From Bacteroidota bacterium (GTDB taxonomy: Bacteria > Bacteroidota > Ignavibacteria > Kapaibacteriales > UBA961): a DNA stretch of 47,428 bases. The DNA is taken from the NCBI GenBank assembly GCA_018266765.1, contig JAFDZU010000049.1, forward strand, positions 40,404 through 87,831. The letters run 5' to 3'. Below are positions 1 to 8,514 of this stretch, in pieces; position 1 is the first letter of the stretch; every line of letters starts with the position of its first letter. The notes beneath the pieces are model-generated. The model ran no database searches. It had not been told where the DNA came from and saw only the letters and a program-made list of their open reading frames with translations. The position numbers and the translations under genes are program-made.

Positions 1-300
1 CGACATTTCCAAGAAGTATTTTCATGGAAGAAATATTATGGTAGTTACGCTAAGTATTCATCAAATATTTTTATGCACAGAGGAACATTTAAAGTCCACT
101 TTGTGCTGGTCTTCAAGCACATCACTACGACGGAAAAATAGTATTCCTGTCAGGTTGGTTATTACAACCAAACTTGTTCATATCTTTAACTTTGGTAAGT
201 AATTGAAAGTCAGTTTTAAAAACTTACTTGACAGAGAATTTGTAGTGAGGTATAAGCAGTATTTCAAGCCAAATCAACTCAATTTTGAAATTGTAGAAAA
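1..300. other. Left edge, no confident gene
   Basis: I see no recognisable gene here. A plus-strand frame is open from the window edge to a TAG near position 141 (about 46 codons, no recognised motif), which could be the tail of a gene starting outside the window or chance. A minus-strand ATG at 25 opens a frame running off the left edge with no Shine-Dalgarno. Neither is long enough to call. Confidence 0.4.
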
Positions 301-301
301 C

Positions 302-365
302 AAAAAAAAAAGCCGCTTGTGAATTGTTTTGAAGTTACGGTTCAAAACATAATCACAAGCGGCTT
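302..365 (-). terminator. Intrinsic terminator of the flagellar operon
   Basis: A perfect 13-bp outer stem (310-322 with 353-365) encloses a second perfect 8-bp stem (326-333 with 341-348) and a 7-nt loop. On the minus strand it is followed at once by a run of about ten T (311-302). It lies about 60 nt past the flgE stop codon and is the strongest terminator in the window. It ends the operon after flgE, so fliL/fliM/fliN-type genes, which follow flgE in many genomes, are not co-transcribed here. Confidence 0.92.
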
Positions 366-424
366 AGGGAGAACATTTTCTATGTTTCTCATCCCTTTCA
401 ATTTAGGAAAAGGTTAGAAAACTA

Positions 425-1753
425 TTATCGTTTCAATTGATTAATTTCTTGGAGGAATTGATCGCTCACGGTAATTGTTCGAGAAGCGGCTTCAAAAGCC
501 CGTTGTGTCGTTATCATATCCGTAAACTGTTCTGTCAAGTCCACATTCGACTCTTCTAAAGCACCGGAAGCTATCCGAGTTGAAGGGAAGATTTCAACTG
601 CTGTTCCGACGTTCGGCAATCCACTATTCGGCGAAACGGAGAAGAAATTACCGCCTTCTTTCACCAATCCACCCGGATTTGTGAATTTAGACATTACTAC
701 CTGACCTAATAATTCAGATTGTCCGTTCGTAAATGCACCCATGATTTTTCCTGTTTGGTCAACCGATATTCTCGAAATTTCACCGGCAGGATAACCATCT
801 TGCTGACGAGCAGTTACTGTGTTTTGCCCTGCAAATTGAGTGAGTCCGGCAAGCAGTCCGCTCGATTGTGCAAGTGTTACCGTTAAGTCTTTCGGAGTGG
901 TTGCATCGAATGATGGAGTTCCGAGAGTTGTATTCAGATTTGCGGCAGTAATATTAAAATTAAGCGGTGTGCTAAGTGTACCGTCAGGATTAAATGTTAC
1001 GGTGGTTGGAATTCCCGTTATCGGAGTTGTAACCGAATCAAGAGTTCCTTGCAAATCGAATGTATTTGGTGTAGCATTTTTAGTAAATTTGAGATTAAGA
1101 ACATGCGGCGCTCCTTGATTATCAAACACTGAAATACTTGTACTGAAAGCATCACCTGTTGCAGTTGTTGCATTCAAATTACCTGATATTTCAACTGCTT
1201 GTGTTTGACGTGGAGCTGATTTGAAGGTCGGAGATATTTGTACATTTGAAACTTTTCTGAGTAAACTGTTCGTTCCAATTGCATCTTTTACAACACGACC
1301 TGTTGTGTCTGTTTCGAGATTATACCCTTGCACATATGCACCGGAAGCAGAATCTACTAAATTACCCTGATTATCAAACGAAAACGCACCTGCACGAGAG
1401 AATAATTCCTGACCATTTAAACGAAGATTAAAGAATCCGTCACCTTGTAACGCAAGGTCAAGAGGACGATTTGTGTTTTGTATAGAACCTTGAGAAAAAT
1501 CAATTTTTACCGAGCCAAGTTTTACGCCCAATCCGATTTGAAGCGGGTCAATTCCACCGATACCGCCACTGGAAATATTATTAGGCGCGCTTCCCAAACT
1601 ATATGTTTGGCTGAATTGGTCGGCAAATGTTGTCCGACTTGATTTGTAACCGATTGTATTTGTATTTGCAATGTTATTCGAGATAACGTCAAGACGCTGT
1701 TGATGTGCTTTGAGCGAACTTGTACCTGATGTTAAAGAACGTATAAGAGACAT
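425..1753 (-). CDS. flgE: Flagellar hook protein FlgE
   Basis: Structural subunit of the flagellar hook, exported by the flagellar type III system and polymerised outside the cell. The N-terminus has the rod/hook signature (LISNNIANTNT-like, here DVISNNIANTNT near residue 24), the middle has LALQGDGFF and GNLVDSASGAYVQGY, typical of the FlgE/F/G fold, and the C-terminus has the bbr_C helix (ESNVDLTEQFTDMI, RAFEAASR). The frame is open up to 1804, but I place the start at the ATG at 1753 (MSLIRSLTSG), which has GGAG seven bases upstream and matches where the family begins; this gives 442 aa. Last gene of the operon, followed by the terminator at 302-365. Confidence 0.95.
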   Translation of the reverse strand: MSLIRSLTSGTSSLKAHQQRLDVISNNIANTNTIGYKSSRTTFADQFSQTYSLGSAPNNISSGGIGGIDPLQIGLGVKLGSVKIDFSQGSIQNTNRPLDLALQGDGFFNLRLNGQELFSRAGAFSFDNQGNLVDSASGAYVQGYNLETDTTGRVVKDAIGTNSLLRKVSNVQISPTFKSAPRQTQAVEISGNLNATTATGDAFSTSISVFDNQGAPHVLNLKFTKNATPNTFDLQGTLDSVTTPITGIPTTVTFNPDGTLSTPLNFNITAANLNTTLGTPSFDATTPKDLTVTLAQSSGLLAGLTQFAGQNTVTARQQDGYPAGEISRISVDQTGKIMGAFTNGQSELLGQVVMSKFTNPGGLVKEGGNFFSVSPNSGLPNVGTAVEIFPSTRIASGALEESNVDLTEQFTDMITTQRAFEAASRTITVSDQFLQEINQLKR

Positions 1754-1791
1754 GATAAACTCCGATATAAAAAATAAATAAAAATTTGTTG

Positions 1792-1826
1792 TGCGCATAT
1801 TCATCTGTCAATCAGAATATGTGCGT
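1792..1826 (-). other. Imperfect inverted repeat in the flgE leader
   Basis: GCGCATATTC and GAATATGTGC (9 of 10 paired) flank a 12-nt spacer in the 185-nt gap between the TIGR02530-like gene and the flgE start. It has no T-run, so it is not an intrinsic terminator. It could be a leader hairpin or processing site for flgE, or chance in AT-rich DNA. I see no convincing promoter in the rest of this gap. Confidence 0.3.
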
Positions 1827-1938
1827 TTGTCGGAGAGATTTCATGCCGAAAAAGATAGAATAAATTGTATTTCCGGCAATGTCCAACCTCTCGAAATTGA
1901 GAATTTTCGTTATCCTTATGGATATAATATTAATAAAC

Positions 1939-2325
1939 TTACGCCATTACAGCGGAATCAATATTTGTAAATATTTGTTGTTCCGCACCGTCATTCTGCA
2001 TTGCAGTAATTACGGTTTTATTACCAACACTGACGATAAACGCCATGTCGCGCAATAGTACCAACGACTCGTTTGAGCCCTTCGCTTCTGCCTTTGCCAC
2101 CGCTGTTTCAATCCGTCCGATATCCTCTTCCGAAAGAGCAATATCACGGCTATTTAGGCGGCTTTGGGCGTGTGCCGAAAACTTCAGCTTGCCAATTTCT
2201 TGCTCAAATACATCCTGAAATCGTGTTTTAGGTGCAAATTGTTCAATAATTGAGGGCTGACGTTTTAGTTCACTAACTCCTCCTGCGGGCAGAAAGGGTA
2301 GCGATACGCCGTTGATTTCAGCCAT
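1939..2325 (-). CDS. Flagellar operon protein, TIGR02530-like
   Basis: Small protein of the family found between flgD and flgE in many flagellar operons; the family's exact role is not settled, but it is linked to hook assembly by gene position. The diagnostic block is present: KFSAHAQSRL, DIGRIETAVAKAEAKGS, LVLLRDMAFIVSV and NKTVITAM (about residues 50-110). The frame can start at a GTG at 2334, but that codon overlaps the Shine-Dalgarno AAGGAGG. The ATG at 2325 (MAEINGVSLP) sits eight bases past it, so I use that start, 128 aa. Probably cytoplasmic; no signal peptide or membrane segment. Confidence 0.88.
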   Translation of the reverse strand: MAEINGVSLPFLPAGGVSELKRQPSIIEQFAPKTRFQDVFEQEIGKLKFSAHAQSRLNSRDIALSEEDIGRIETAVAKAEAKGSNESLVLLRDMAFIVSVGNKTVITAMQNDGAEQQIFTNIDSAVMA

Positions 2326-2417
2326 CGTTCTCACCTCCTTCCTGATAATTTGGAAACGCTTTTTCTAATTGTCAAAGTACAACCAAGCACTTGCTTTACT
2401 GCTTGATATTCAATTAA

Positions 2418-3107
2418 TTACATTGAAATATCTTCAATATCTCCGAGTGGAATTTCAATTCCGTTGACTACCGCAACCGTACCTTCTTGTTTGAACCTTA
2501 CTGCAGTTATTGCCCCGAAACTGAATGGAGTTGCATTAATCAAACTACCCGAAACATCTTTTGCGACCACATTTATAGAATATTGACCGGATGGAACATT
2601 TGAACCATTAGAATCTTTACCATCCCATGTTAGTCGGTGTTCGCCATTCCGTAAATCTGAAGATGAGGCATCTATCGTGCGAACTACAGTTCCTGCCGCA
2701 TTTTTAATTTCAATCTGAACTGATGCCGCATTCGATGCTAAATTATAGCCGAATTGGGGCGGTTTTGTTCCGTCAAAATTGATTTTATCTGATGCCGCTT
2801 TCACGCTTTTACCGATATAATTCGGTGCATTAGCATTAGCCATAGCTTGTGAAAGCAGACCAAAATTCTTGGATTGTGCCTCCAATGCTTTATTAATATT
2901 TGTCAATTGCTCAAGCGAGCTAAACTGCGCAAGTTGCGAGGCAAACTCTTGTCCATCTTGTGGCTTGAGCGGATTTTGCGCCTTGAGCTGATAGGTCAGT
3001 AATTTGAGAAATTCATCTTTTCCCAAACTCTTCGTCGGCTGTTTGACTGACTTCTGCAAGTCATCAAATACAGCATTGGATGTGCTGTCAATTGCTGTCG
3101 TTGCCAT
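2418..3107 (-). CDS. flgD: Flagellar hook capping protein FlgD
   Basis: Scaffold that caps the growing hook and promotes FlgE addition. The N-terminal FlgD motif is clear at about residues 25-75 (LGKDEFLKLLTYQLKAQNPL, EFASQLAQFSSLEQL). The middle and C-terminal part (about 105-195) has the FlgD Ig-like/FLG-D beta pattern with GEHRLTWDGKDSNG and PSGQYSINV. At 229 aa it has the usual family length. The start ATG has a strong GGAGGAGG upstream. It lies between fliK and the TIGR02530-like gene, as in Bacillus-type operons. Confidence 0.95.
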   Translation of the reverse strand: MATTAIDSTSNAVFDDLQKSVKQPTKSLGKDEFLKLLTYQLKAQNPLKPQDGQEFASQLAQFSSLEQLTNINKALEAQSKNFGLLSQAMANANAPNYIGKSVKAASDKINFDGTKPPQFGYNLASNAASVQIEIKNAAGTVVRTIDASSSDLRNGEHRLTWDGKDSNGSNVPSGQYSINVVAKDVSGSLINATPFSFGAITAVRFKQEGTVAVVNGIEIPLGDIEDISM

Positions 3108-3181
3108 TGTATCCTCCTCCGAAAAAAAATTAAATAAACTAATGTGATACTATTTCTACACTTCCGATTTACTATTCATCC

Positions 3182-6100
3182 TCACGCATAGAATTCTACG
3201 CGATTTTTAACAACTGCTTTTTTCTCTTTTACTTTTGGCAAAATATCTTGAGCAACTGTTTCTTGTCTGTCATCACGTCCTTCGGCAAAAGAGCGCAGAT
3301 ACGTTTGCCGTGCTTGCTGTTCTTCCTGCCGAGCCGAACTGTTTTGCTGATTAAATCCCGAAAACATGCTAAAATCTTCACGAGGACGAACCTGAATTTC
3401 AATGCGATCGGATGTAATTCCTTGCTGTGAAAGGTGTTCTCGAAGCAGTGGAATTTGCGCTTCCAATGCTTGCTTTGCGGCAGTTGTTTCCACATCAATC
3501 CGGAGCATAGCATTTTTATCACGCACATTTACTTGTACAGTCACCGGCCCCAATGCGTCTGGAGTAAGTTGCATCCTGACAGAACCTCCTGTTTGCTGTG
3601 GGAGCGAACGAACAAGTTGAGCAGTTGCCGGAGCAAAACTATCTATATCCACTCGTGGCAAAGATTTTTTTGGAGAATCTAAGCTATTGTAATTTTTACT
3701 TGTTGGCGTTGTTATCGTCTGAAATAGATTAGCTGTTGTTTGAGTATTTCCATTTGATTCTACCGTAGCTTTAGAGCGAATTGTATCAGCATTCGAGATG
3801 CTCTCTTTTGATGGCACAGTTTCATTTTCCTGAACTTCATTTGATAATGAAGCCGCAAATTTTGCTGTATCTACTATAGGTTTTTGTTTCTCATTTTTCT
3901 TTTGACTGTCGTTTTGTGGTGATGGATTTTGTTCTTTTGCTTTAATCTGTGTTTGGTCGGCAGATTGAGAAATTGATATTTCACCGAGAGAATCTGTTTT
4001 GGCTACTTTCTTCTCAATTTTGGGTTCAGTTTTAGAAGCAACAATTGGCTTTTGAGTAGAGGCAACTGCTGAAATATCTCGAGCTTTAATTGTAGGCGAT
4101 GCCATTTCAGGTGCAATGTTTGGAGTAGCTTTCTGATTGGTTTCTCTCAATGGGGAATCTATTACTATTGTATTAGCTTTAGTAGTTTCTATCTTTGGAC
4201 TTATAATTTTTGCTTCGGTTTTGCCGGTCTCTTCTTTCGAAACATTTAATTCCTTTGAAACGGATATTTTATTTTCCACATTAGGAAATTCATTTTTCAC
4301 AGCTTTACCGATTGTTTCTACTTTAGAAATATCTGACATTACTCCTTTAGATGTAGTATTACTCACTTGAGAAGAATCAATTTTCACTGTATTATCTTTT
4401 GTTTCAACTGTTTGAATTTCAGAATTAATTGTTTGTTGATGAATTGATTCTGCAACCGGAACTCCCATTTCTACTGCTTTACTTGACTCTTCAACATTGG
4501 GGTTTTCTGTGTTTATTCTTTGATTCATATCCCGATTCATTTTCGGAGATTCTATTTCTACTACTTTTCCCAATGGTTTAACCTTCGGAACTTTTGTGTT
4601 GATTGATTGTAATGGAATCGGCTCGATGCCTGACGATTCTAATTCCACTACTTTTCCCAATGGTTTAAGCGTCGGAACTTTTGTGTTCATAGATTGTAAT
4701 GGAATCGGCTCAACATCTGTAGATTTTATTTCTATTGTTTTTCTTGATGCTTCAACCGTCGGAACTTTTGTATTTATTGATTGTAATGGAATCGGCTCGA
4801 TGTCTGACGATTCTAATTCCACTACTTTTCCCAATGCTTCAACCGTCGGAACTTTTGTGTTTATTGATTGTAATGGAATCGGCTCGATGTCTGACGATTC
4901 TAATTCTACGGCTTTGCTCAATACTTCCACTTTTTCTAAAGTAGGACGAATAATCTCTACTTTAGGAACATCAATTTCTATTGCTTTTGATTGTTCATTT
5001 TTTACTTTAGAAACATCAAGAATTGTAGAGTTTGTTTGTAGTTCATCCACTTTCAATTTACTTGGTTTCTCTAACGATTCACTTTTTAAAGCTAGTATTT
5101 GTGGAGCATTTTCTTTTTCTGCATCTTTAATTTTTGGAGAATTTAACTCCTCTATTGTTAGCAATTCAGCGTTCTCAACATTATTGTTGAATTGATCCGT
5201 AATCTGATTTGATTGTAGAATAGTATTTGGCTTTTTTGCTGTTATATCTTGTTGATTAACAATGACATCCTTTTTATTGACAGTAGAAGTATCTATAATG
5301 CTAACATTCTCTTTTGGAATCTCAACATTCGGAGTTTCAACTCGAATTACAAGAGAATTAATAGTAATTCCGTTTTTAGATGAGGCATCTAAAAGTTCTC
5401 GTACAGAATTAAAACTTTGTTTTTGAAGCTCTTCTATTATTCTATTTTTTTCAGGAATTATAGTAGTTGAATCACCCTTATCAGGTTGTAAATTTGATAC
5501 GATAATCGGCTGAGAGACAATATCTTTTAAACTATTTTTGGAAGATTGAGTAGCAATATTTGGCTGTGTAGTTTTTTTAAATGTATCAGTTTTCGAGTCA
5601 TTCTCTTTGTTACCATCCGGCATAGGAACTACGGTCGAATTATGTAATTGTGGAGTTATGCCGTTTGGAATTGCAGTTGCATCCGTCTTGGGAGTTGCGG
5701 ACAAACCATCATTTATTATACCGTTAGAAAAGCTACCGGCATTTTCCGGTGAAGACTCTTGAGTCAATGAAGCAATTACAACGGGTTCTTCCTCGGCATT
5801 CTCTAAAGGAATAGCCGGTAAAACTTCATTTGTTAAATTTGTGAGTTTCGTTGAAGTATTTTTTAAAATATTTGTTGAAGTTGCATTGGATGTAGCTTCT
5901 GGTGACAGTACATTATGCTGTAATTCATCAACCAAGTTTTCGGAAGATTGAATTGTTTCATGAATTGTTTTATCAGCTTCTAATTCAATAGGAACAGCAT
6001 TTATTTGTTTACCATTACGTTGTTGTTTTTCTGTAGTAACAACCGCTTTTTCAGTCGGAATATTCGGAGTATTGACTGCACCTGATTCATTCAATTCCAC

Positions 6101-7354
6101 ATTATATTGCTCAATTGGAAAATTTACTGCAGTAGTAGTTAAAACAGAAGCAATTCGCGCAAGTGTATCTTGACCGATGCCATCCTCTACCATTACATCC
6201 TCTTTATCAAGTGCTTTATCAATAGTATTCTTAGATGAATCACTCTTTTCTGAATCTTGTGTTTCACTTATAATAACGTCTTGGTTTTGGTGTTTATCGC
6301 TCGTTAGTTTAGAAATTAGATTATTTGTAAGTTCCGTTGTATCTAAAGTATACTCATTTTGCTCCACTTTTAAATCAGTTTTGGGAGCTTCATTTTTTAC
6401 AGATGAACCATCGTTCACTTTATCATTATTTAGTGGTAATTCGGAATCAATTTCATTTGGCAAGGCAATTCCAAATTTCACGGTTACAGAATTTCCCAGA
6501 GCTTTTTGAATTGCATCAATGTGGTAAGACAGTGTTTCTAATAATTGGTGTGTGTCTGTTGTTTGAATTGAAGAAACATCTTTACTTTCAACTGCATTTT
6601 TTGGCAAATTCAATGTAATTTCAGCAGAATTTTTTCCTGAAGATTGAAATGTAATGTCAATATTTTCAGACGGAATATTAGTCTGAATTGCTGAATAGAC
6701 AGATGCAACCACATCATTTAATTGAATAGGCGAATCAGAAGTAATACTTGGTTGAATATGGTTACTTTCAGAATGTTCTTCATCAGAGATACTATTATTG
6801 TCATGTTTAGTAGCTTGATGTGTAAATTGATTTATTTTTTTAGTGTCGGATAATATTACTACATCTATTGCATTATTCTTATCTTGAAACAAGTTACTCT
6901 TATTTATTGTTTTAATTTCTGAGAACTTGCCATCAATTTGATTGGTCGTAGATTCAACTGTATTATCTGGTTTTAAGGGTAAAATGACAGCACTATTCAA
7001 AGGTGAATTAATTTTAGTTAAATTTGACTGGGTTGTGGTAATACCCCCTTCTTTTTGAGGAATATTCTCTCCATTTATTTTTAGAGCATCCGGAGAATCT
7101 TGACCTATACTTATTTCCGCATCAAGTATAAAAATCGGTTGATGTTCACCTGTAGGCAACAAAGAATTGTCAGAAGTTGTTGCATCTGAATTTGAATCAA
7201 TAATTGGAGCTTTTGGCGAAAGCCATCCAAGAGCTTTTTGAAACAATCCGGCGAATCCGAAAGTAGTGTCCGGGCTAGAAATAATTGTCGTTTGCGGCAT
7301 AGTATCCGCCGACGGGATTGGGCTTTGCGCCCTATTTAGAAGCGAAGTTTTCAT
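3182..7354 (-). CDS. fliK: Giant FliK-type hook-length control protein
   Basis: FliK measures hook length and switches export from hook to filament substrates. Identity rests on position and on the C-terminal Flg_hook domain (about residues 1248-1330), with VRMQLTPDALGPVTVQV, LRIDVETTAAKQAL and LREHLSQQGI. The rest, over 1200 residues, is low-complexity Ser/Thr/Lys/Glu/Asn-rich sequence without a recognised fold, including six 29-residue repeats at residues 809-982. Typical FliK proteins are about 400-600 aa, so this one is two to three times longer. Because FliK acts as an extended ruler, a longer hook is possible, but that is inference. Start MKTSLLNRAQ with AGGA twelve bases upstream; the tail is charged and Gln/Arg-rich. 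Confidence 0.88.
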   Translation of the reverse strand: MKTSLLNRAQSPIPSADTMPQTTIISSPDTTFGFAGLFQKALGWLSPKAPIIDSNSDATTSDNSLLPTGEHQPIFILDAEISIGQDSPDALKINGENIPQKEGGITTTQSNLTKINSPLNSAVILPLKPDNTVESTTNQIDGKFSEIKTINKSNLFQDKNNAIDVVILSDTKKINQFTHQATKHDNNSISDEEHSESNHIQPSITSDSPIQLNDVVASVYSAIQTNIPSENIDITFQSSGKNSAEITLNLPKNAVESKDVSSIQTTDTHQLLETLSYHIDAIQKALGNSVTVKFGIALPNEIDSELPLNNDKVNDGSSVKNEAPKTDLKVEQNEYTLDTTELTNNLISKLTSDKHQNQDVIISETQDSEKSDSSKNTIDKALDKEDVMVEDGIGQDTLARIASVLTTTAVNFPIEQYNVELNESGAVNTPNIPTEKAVVTTEKQQRNGKQINAVPIELEADKTIHETIQSSENLVDELQHNVLSPEATSNATSTNILKNTSTKLTNLTNEVLPAIPLENAEEEPVVIASLTQESSPENAGSFSNGIINDGLSATPKTDATAIPNGITPQLHNSTVVPMPDGNKENDSKTDTFKKTTQPNIATQSSKNSLKDIVSQPIIVSNLQPDKGDSTTIIPEKNRIIEELQKQSFNSVRELLDASSKNGITINSLVIRVETPNVEIPKENVSIIDTSTVNKKDVIVNQQDITAKKPNTILQSNQITDQFNNNVENAELLTIEELNSPKIKDAEKENAPQILALKSESLEKPSKLKVDELQTNSTILDVSKVKNEQSKAIEIDVPKVEIIRPTLEKVEVLSKAVELESSDIEPIPLQSINTKVPTVEALGKVVELESSDIEPIPLQSINTKVPTVEASRKTIEIKSTDVEPIPLQSMNTKVPTLKPLGKVVELESSGIEPIPLQSINTKVPKVKPLGKVVEIESPKMNRDMNQRINTENPNVEESSKAVEMGVPVAESIHQQTINSEIQTVETKDNTVKIDSSQVSNTTSKGVMSDISKVETIGKAVKNEFPNVENKISVSKELNVSKEETGKTEAKIISPKIETTKANTIVIDSPLRETNQKATPNIAPEMASPTIKARDISAVASTQKPIVASKTEPKIEKKVAKTDSLGEISISQSADQTQIKAKEQNPSPQNDSQKKNEKQKPIVDTAKFAASLSNEVQENETVPSKESISNADTIRSKATVESNGNTQTTANLFQTITTPTSKNYNSLDSPKKSLPRVDIDSFAPATAQLVRSLPQQTGGSVRMQLTPDALGPVTVQVNVRDKNAMLRIDVETTAAKQALEAQIPLLREHLSQQGITSDRIEIQVRPREDFSMFSGFNQQNSSARQEEQQARQTYLRSFAEGRDDRQETVAQDILPKVKEKKAVVKNRVEFYA
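4409..4930 (-). repeat. Six tandem 87-bp repeats inside fliK
   Basis: Four nearly identical 87-bp units (4583-4930) and two degenerate ones (4409-4582) encode 29-residue repeats with the core ELESSDIEPIPLQS and INTKVPTVE. The first four differ at few bases, so they expanded recently; the last two keep the period but little sequence. The unit length is a multiple of three, so copy number can change without breaking the frame. Confidence 0.92.
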
Positions 7355-7457
7355 AACGTTTGTGCATCCTGCAATTTGTCTAATGTGTGGGCATCCTGCC
7401 CAAAACGTGCTGTCTGTTTTTACTGAAATCTTTCGTTTAAGTTTCTTTATTTTAAAA

Positions 7458-8021
7458 TCATTTAAGCGGTTGAGTCGCGCTTAATGTCATGATTGAAGCT
7501 GCTTGCACGGGATTCATTTCTTCCAGAACTTTTGCTGCATTTTTAGGTTTCATTGTCTTGAGAATAAATGCTGCATCGCGTTCATCGAGTTCTGCGAGAA
7601 TTTTTGCAACTTCCTTTGCGCCTGCCTTGTCGTACATTTGAGCAAACAACGTAAAATTCGCCTTGACCAATGAATCTAAATGTTGCGTTATTTCTTTATC
7701 CTGCAAAGCATATTTAAGTTTTAGATTCTCAACCTCTTTCATCGCACTTGTATTCATTGTTTTCAATTTAGAGAGAGAATCTGTCGCTTGCGTTAGTTGT
7801 TTAGAAAGCGAATCACGCTGATGAATAAGCATCTTTGTTTCGCGTTCCACCGGAGATAAATTTTCGTCTTTTCCCACAGGGTGAACAATTCGTATCGAAT
7901 CACTAACAGGAGCAATTCCAAGTAATTCCGGTTTATAGACATACACGCTGTACACTCCGGCAAACAGTACCAGAATAACCACGCATGTCACTATTAAAGC
8001 CGAGAGAATACTGTTGTTCAT
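7458..8021 (-). CDS. MotE-like membrane coiled-coil protein
   Basis: 187 aa with an N-terminal membrane helix (about residues 7-27, ALIVTCVVILVLFAGVYSVY), a coiled-coil stretch (about 70-120), and a C-terminal MgtE-N/MotE-like helical domain (about 128-180: KEVAKILAELDERDA, KTMKPKNAAKVLEEM). Proteins of this layout sit between fliJ and fliK in many operons (YlxF of Bacillus, FlbB of spirochetes, MotE) and act as stator-associated periplasmic chaperones or motor-collar parts. The N-in single-pass arrangement would put the domain outside the cytoplasm. A 103-nt gap with only a short GC hairpin separates it from fliK. The exact subfamily is inferred. Confidence 0.8.
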   Translation of the reverse strand: MNNSILSALIVTCVVILVLFAGVYSVYVYKPELLGIAPVSDSIRIVHPVGKDENLSPVERETKMLIHQRDSLSKQLTQATDSLSKLKTMNTSAMKEVENLKLKYALQDKEITQHLDSLVKANFTLFAQMYDKAGAKEVAKILAELDERDAAFILKTMKPKNAAKVLEEMNPVQAASIMTLSATQPLK

Positions 8022-8043
8022 AACTTATTTCATTTTCAAATTC

Positions 8044-8490
8044 TTATTGTTGACGTGAACGTTTGCCAAACGATCTGCCTGCTATTTCATCCAGAAAAAT
8101 TTGTTCTTCTTTTGCTATACTTTCTCGATATTCAGTTTTTTTTCGTTCTTTTAATTTGTCAACTGTTTTTTCTTGTTTCATTGTTTCTGCAAGTTCGTCA
8201 CGTTTCTTGTTTTCTATATCTGATAATTTATCTTTTTCACGTTCTAATGTTCGTAATTCGAATTGCACTTCCTGACGATGATGCCAATTTGCTTGCATGT
8301 CAATTACTGTTTGTTTTTGATTTTGTTCGGAAATAAGTAGTTGATTAAAATACTGTTCCCGTTCAATTAGCTCGTCTTCTTTTTTAAGTCTGTGTTGCAT
8401 TGCAGTTGCAAGTGCATTTTTTGCCTGTTCTACTGCATTTGCACGAAGTTTGAGCAAAGGTTCGAGTCGAAATTGAAATCGTTTAGACAT
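8044..8490 (-). CDS. fliJ: Flagellar export protein FliJ
   Basis: 148 aa, almost entirely charged coiled coil, with the FliJ start KRFQFRLEPLLKLR. FliJ is the soluble stalk-like component that fits into the FliI hexamer and helps couple export to the proton motive force. The length is normal for the family. The gene is 24 nt downstream of fliI and 22 nt upstream of the MotE-like gene. FliJ sequences diverge strongly, so the call depends on the N-terminal pattern plus position. Confidence 0.85.
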   Translation of the reverse strand: MSKRFQFRLEPLLKLRANAVEQAKNALATAMQHRLKKEDELIEREQYFNQLLISEQNQKQTVIDMQANWHHRQEVQFELRTLEREKDKLSDIENKKRDELAETMKQEKTVDKLKERKKTEYRESIAKEEQIFLDEIAGRSFGKRSRQQ

Positions 8491-8514
8491 ACATTAATTA
8501 ATCATAATTAGCTA

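Noticed and set aside
425-1804. Longer flgE starting at 1804
   Set aside because: The extra 17 residues do not fit the FlgE N-terminus and lack a ribosome site, while the ATG at 1753 has GGAG at good spacing.
4409-4930. Possible CRISPR-like array
   Set aside because: The repeats are contiguous 87-bp coding units without spacers.
4596-5195. 199-aa plus-strand ORF with repeated FIDCNGIGS
   Set aside because: It is the antisense mirror of the 87-bp repeats in fliK; no ribosome site and the opposite strand encodes a conserved flagellar gene.
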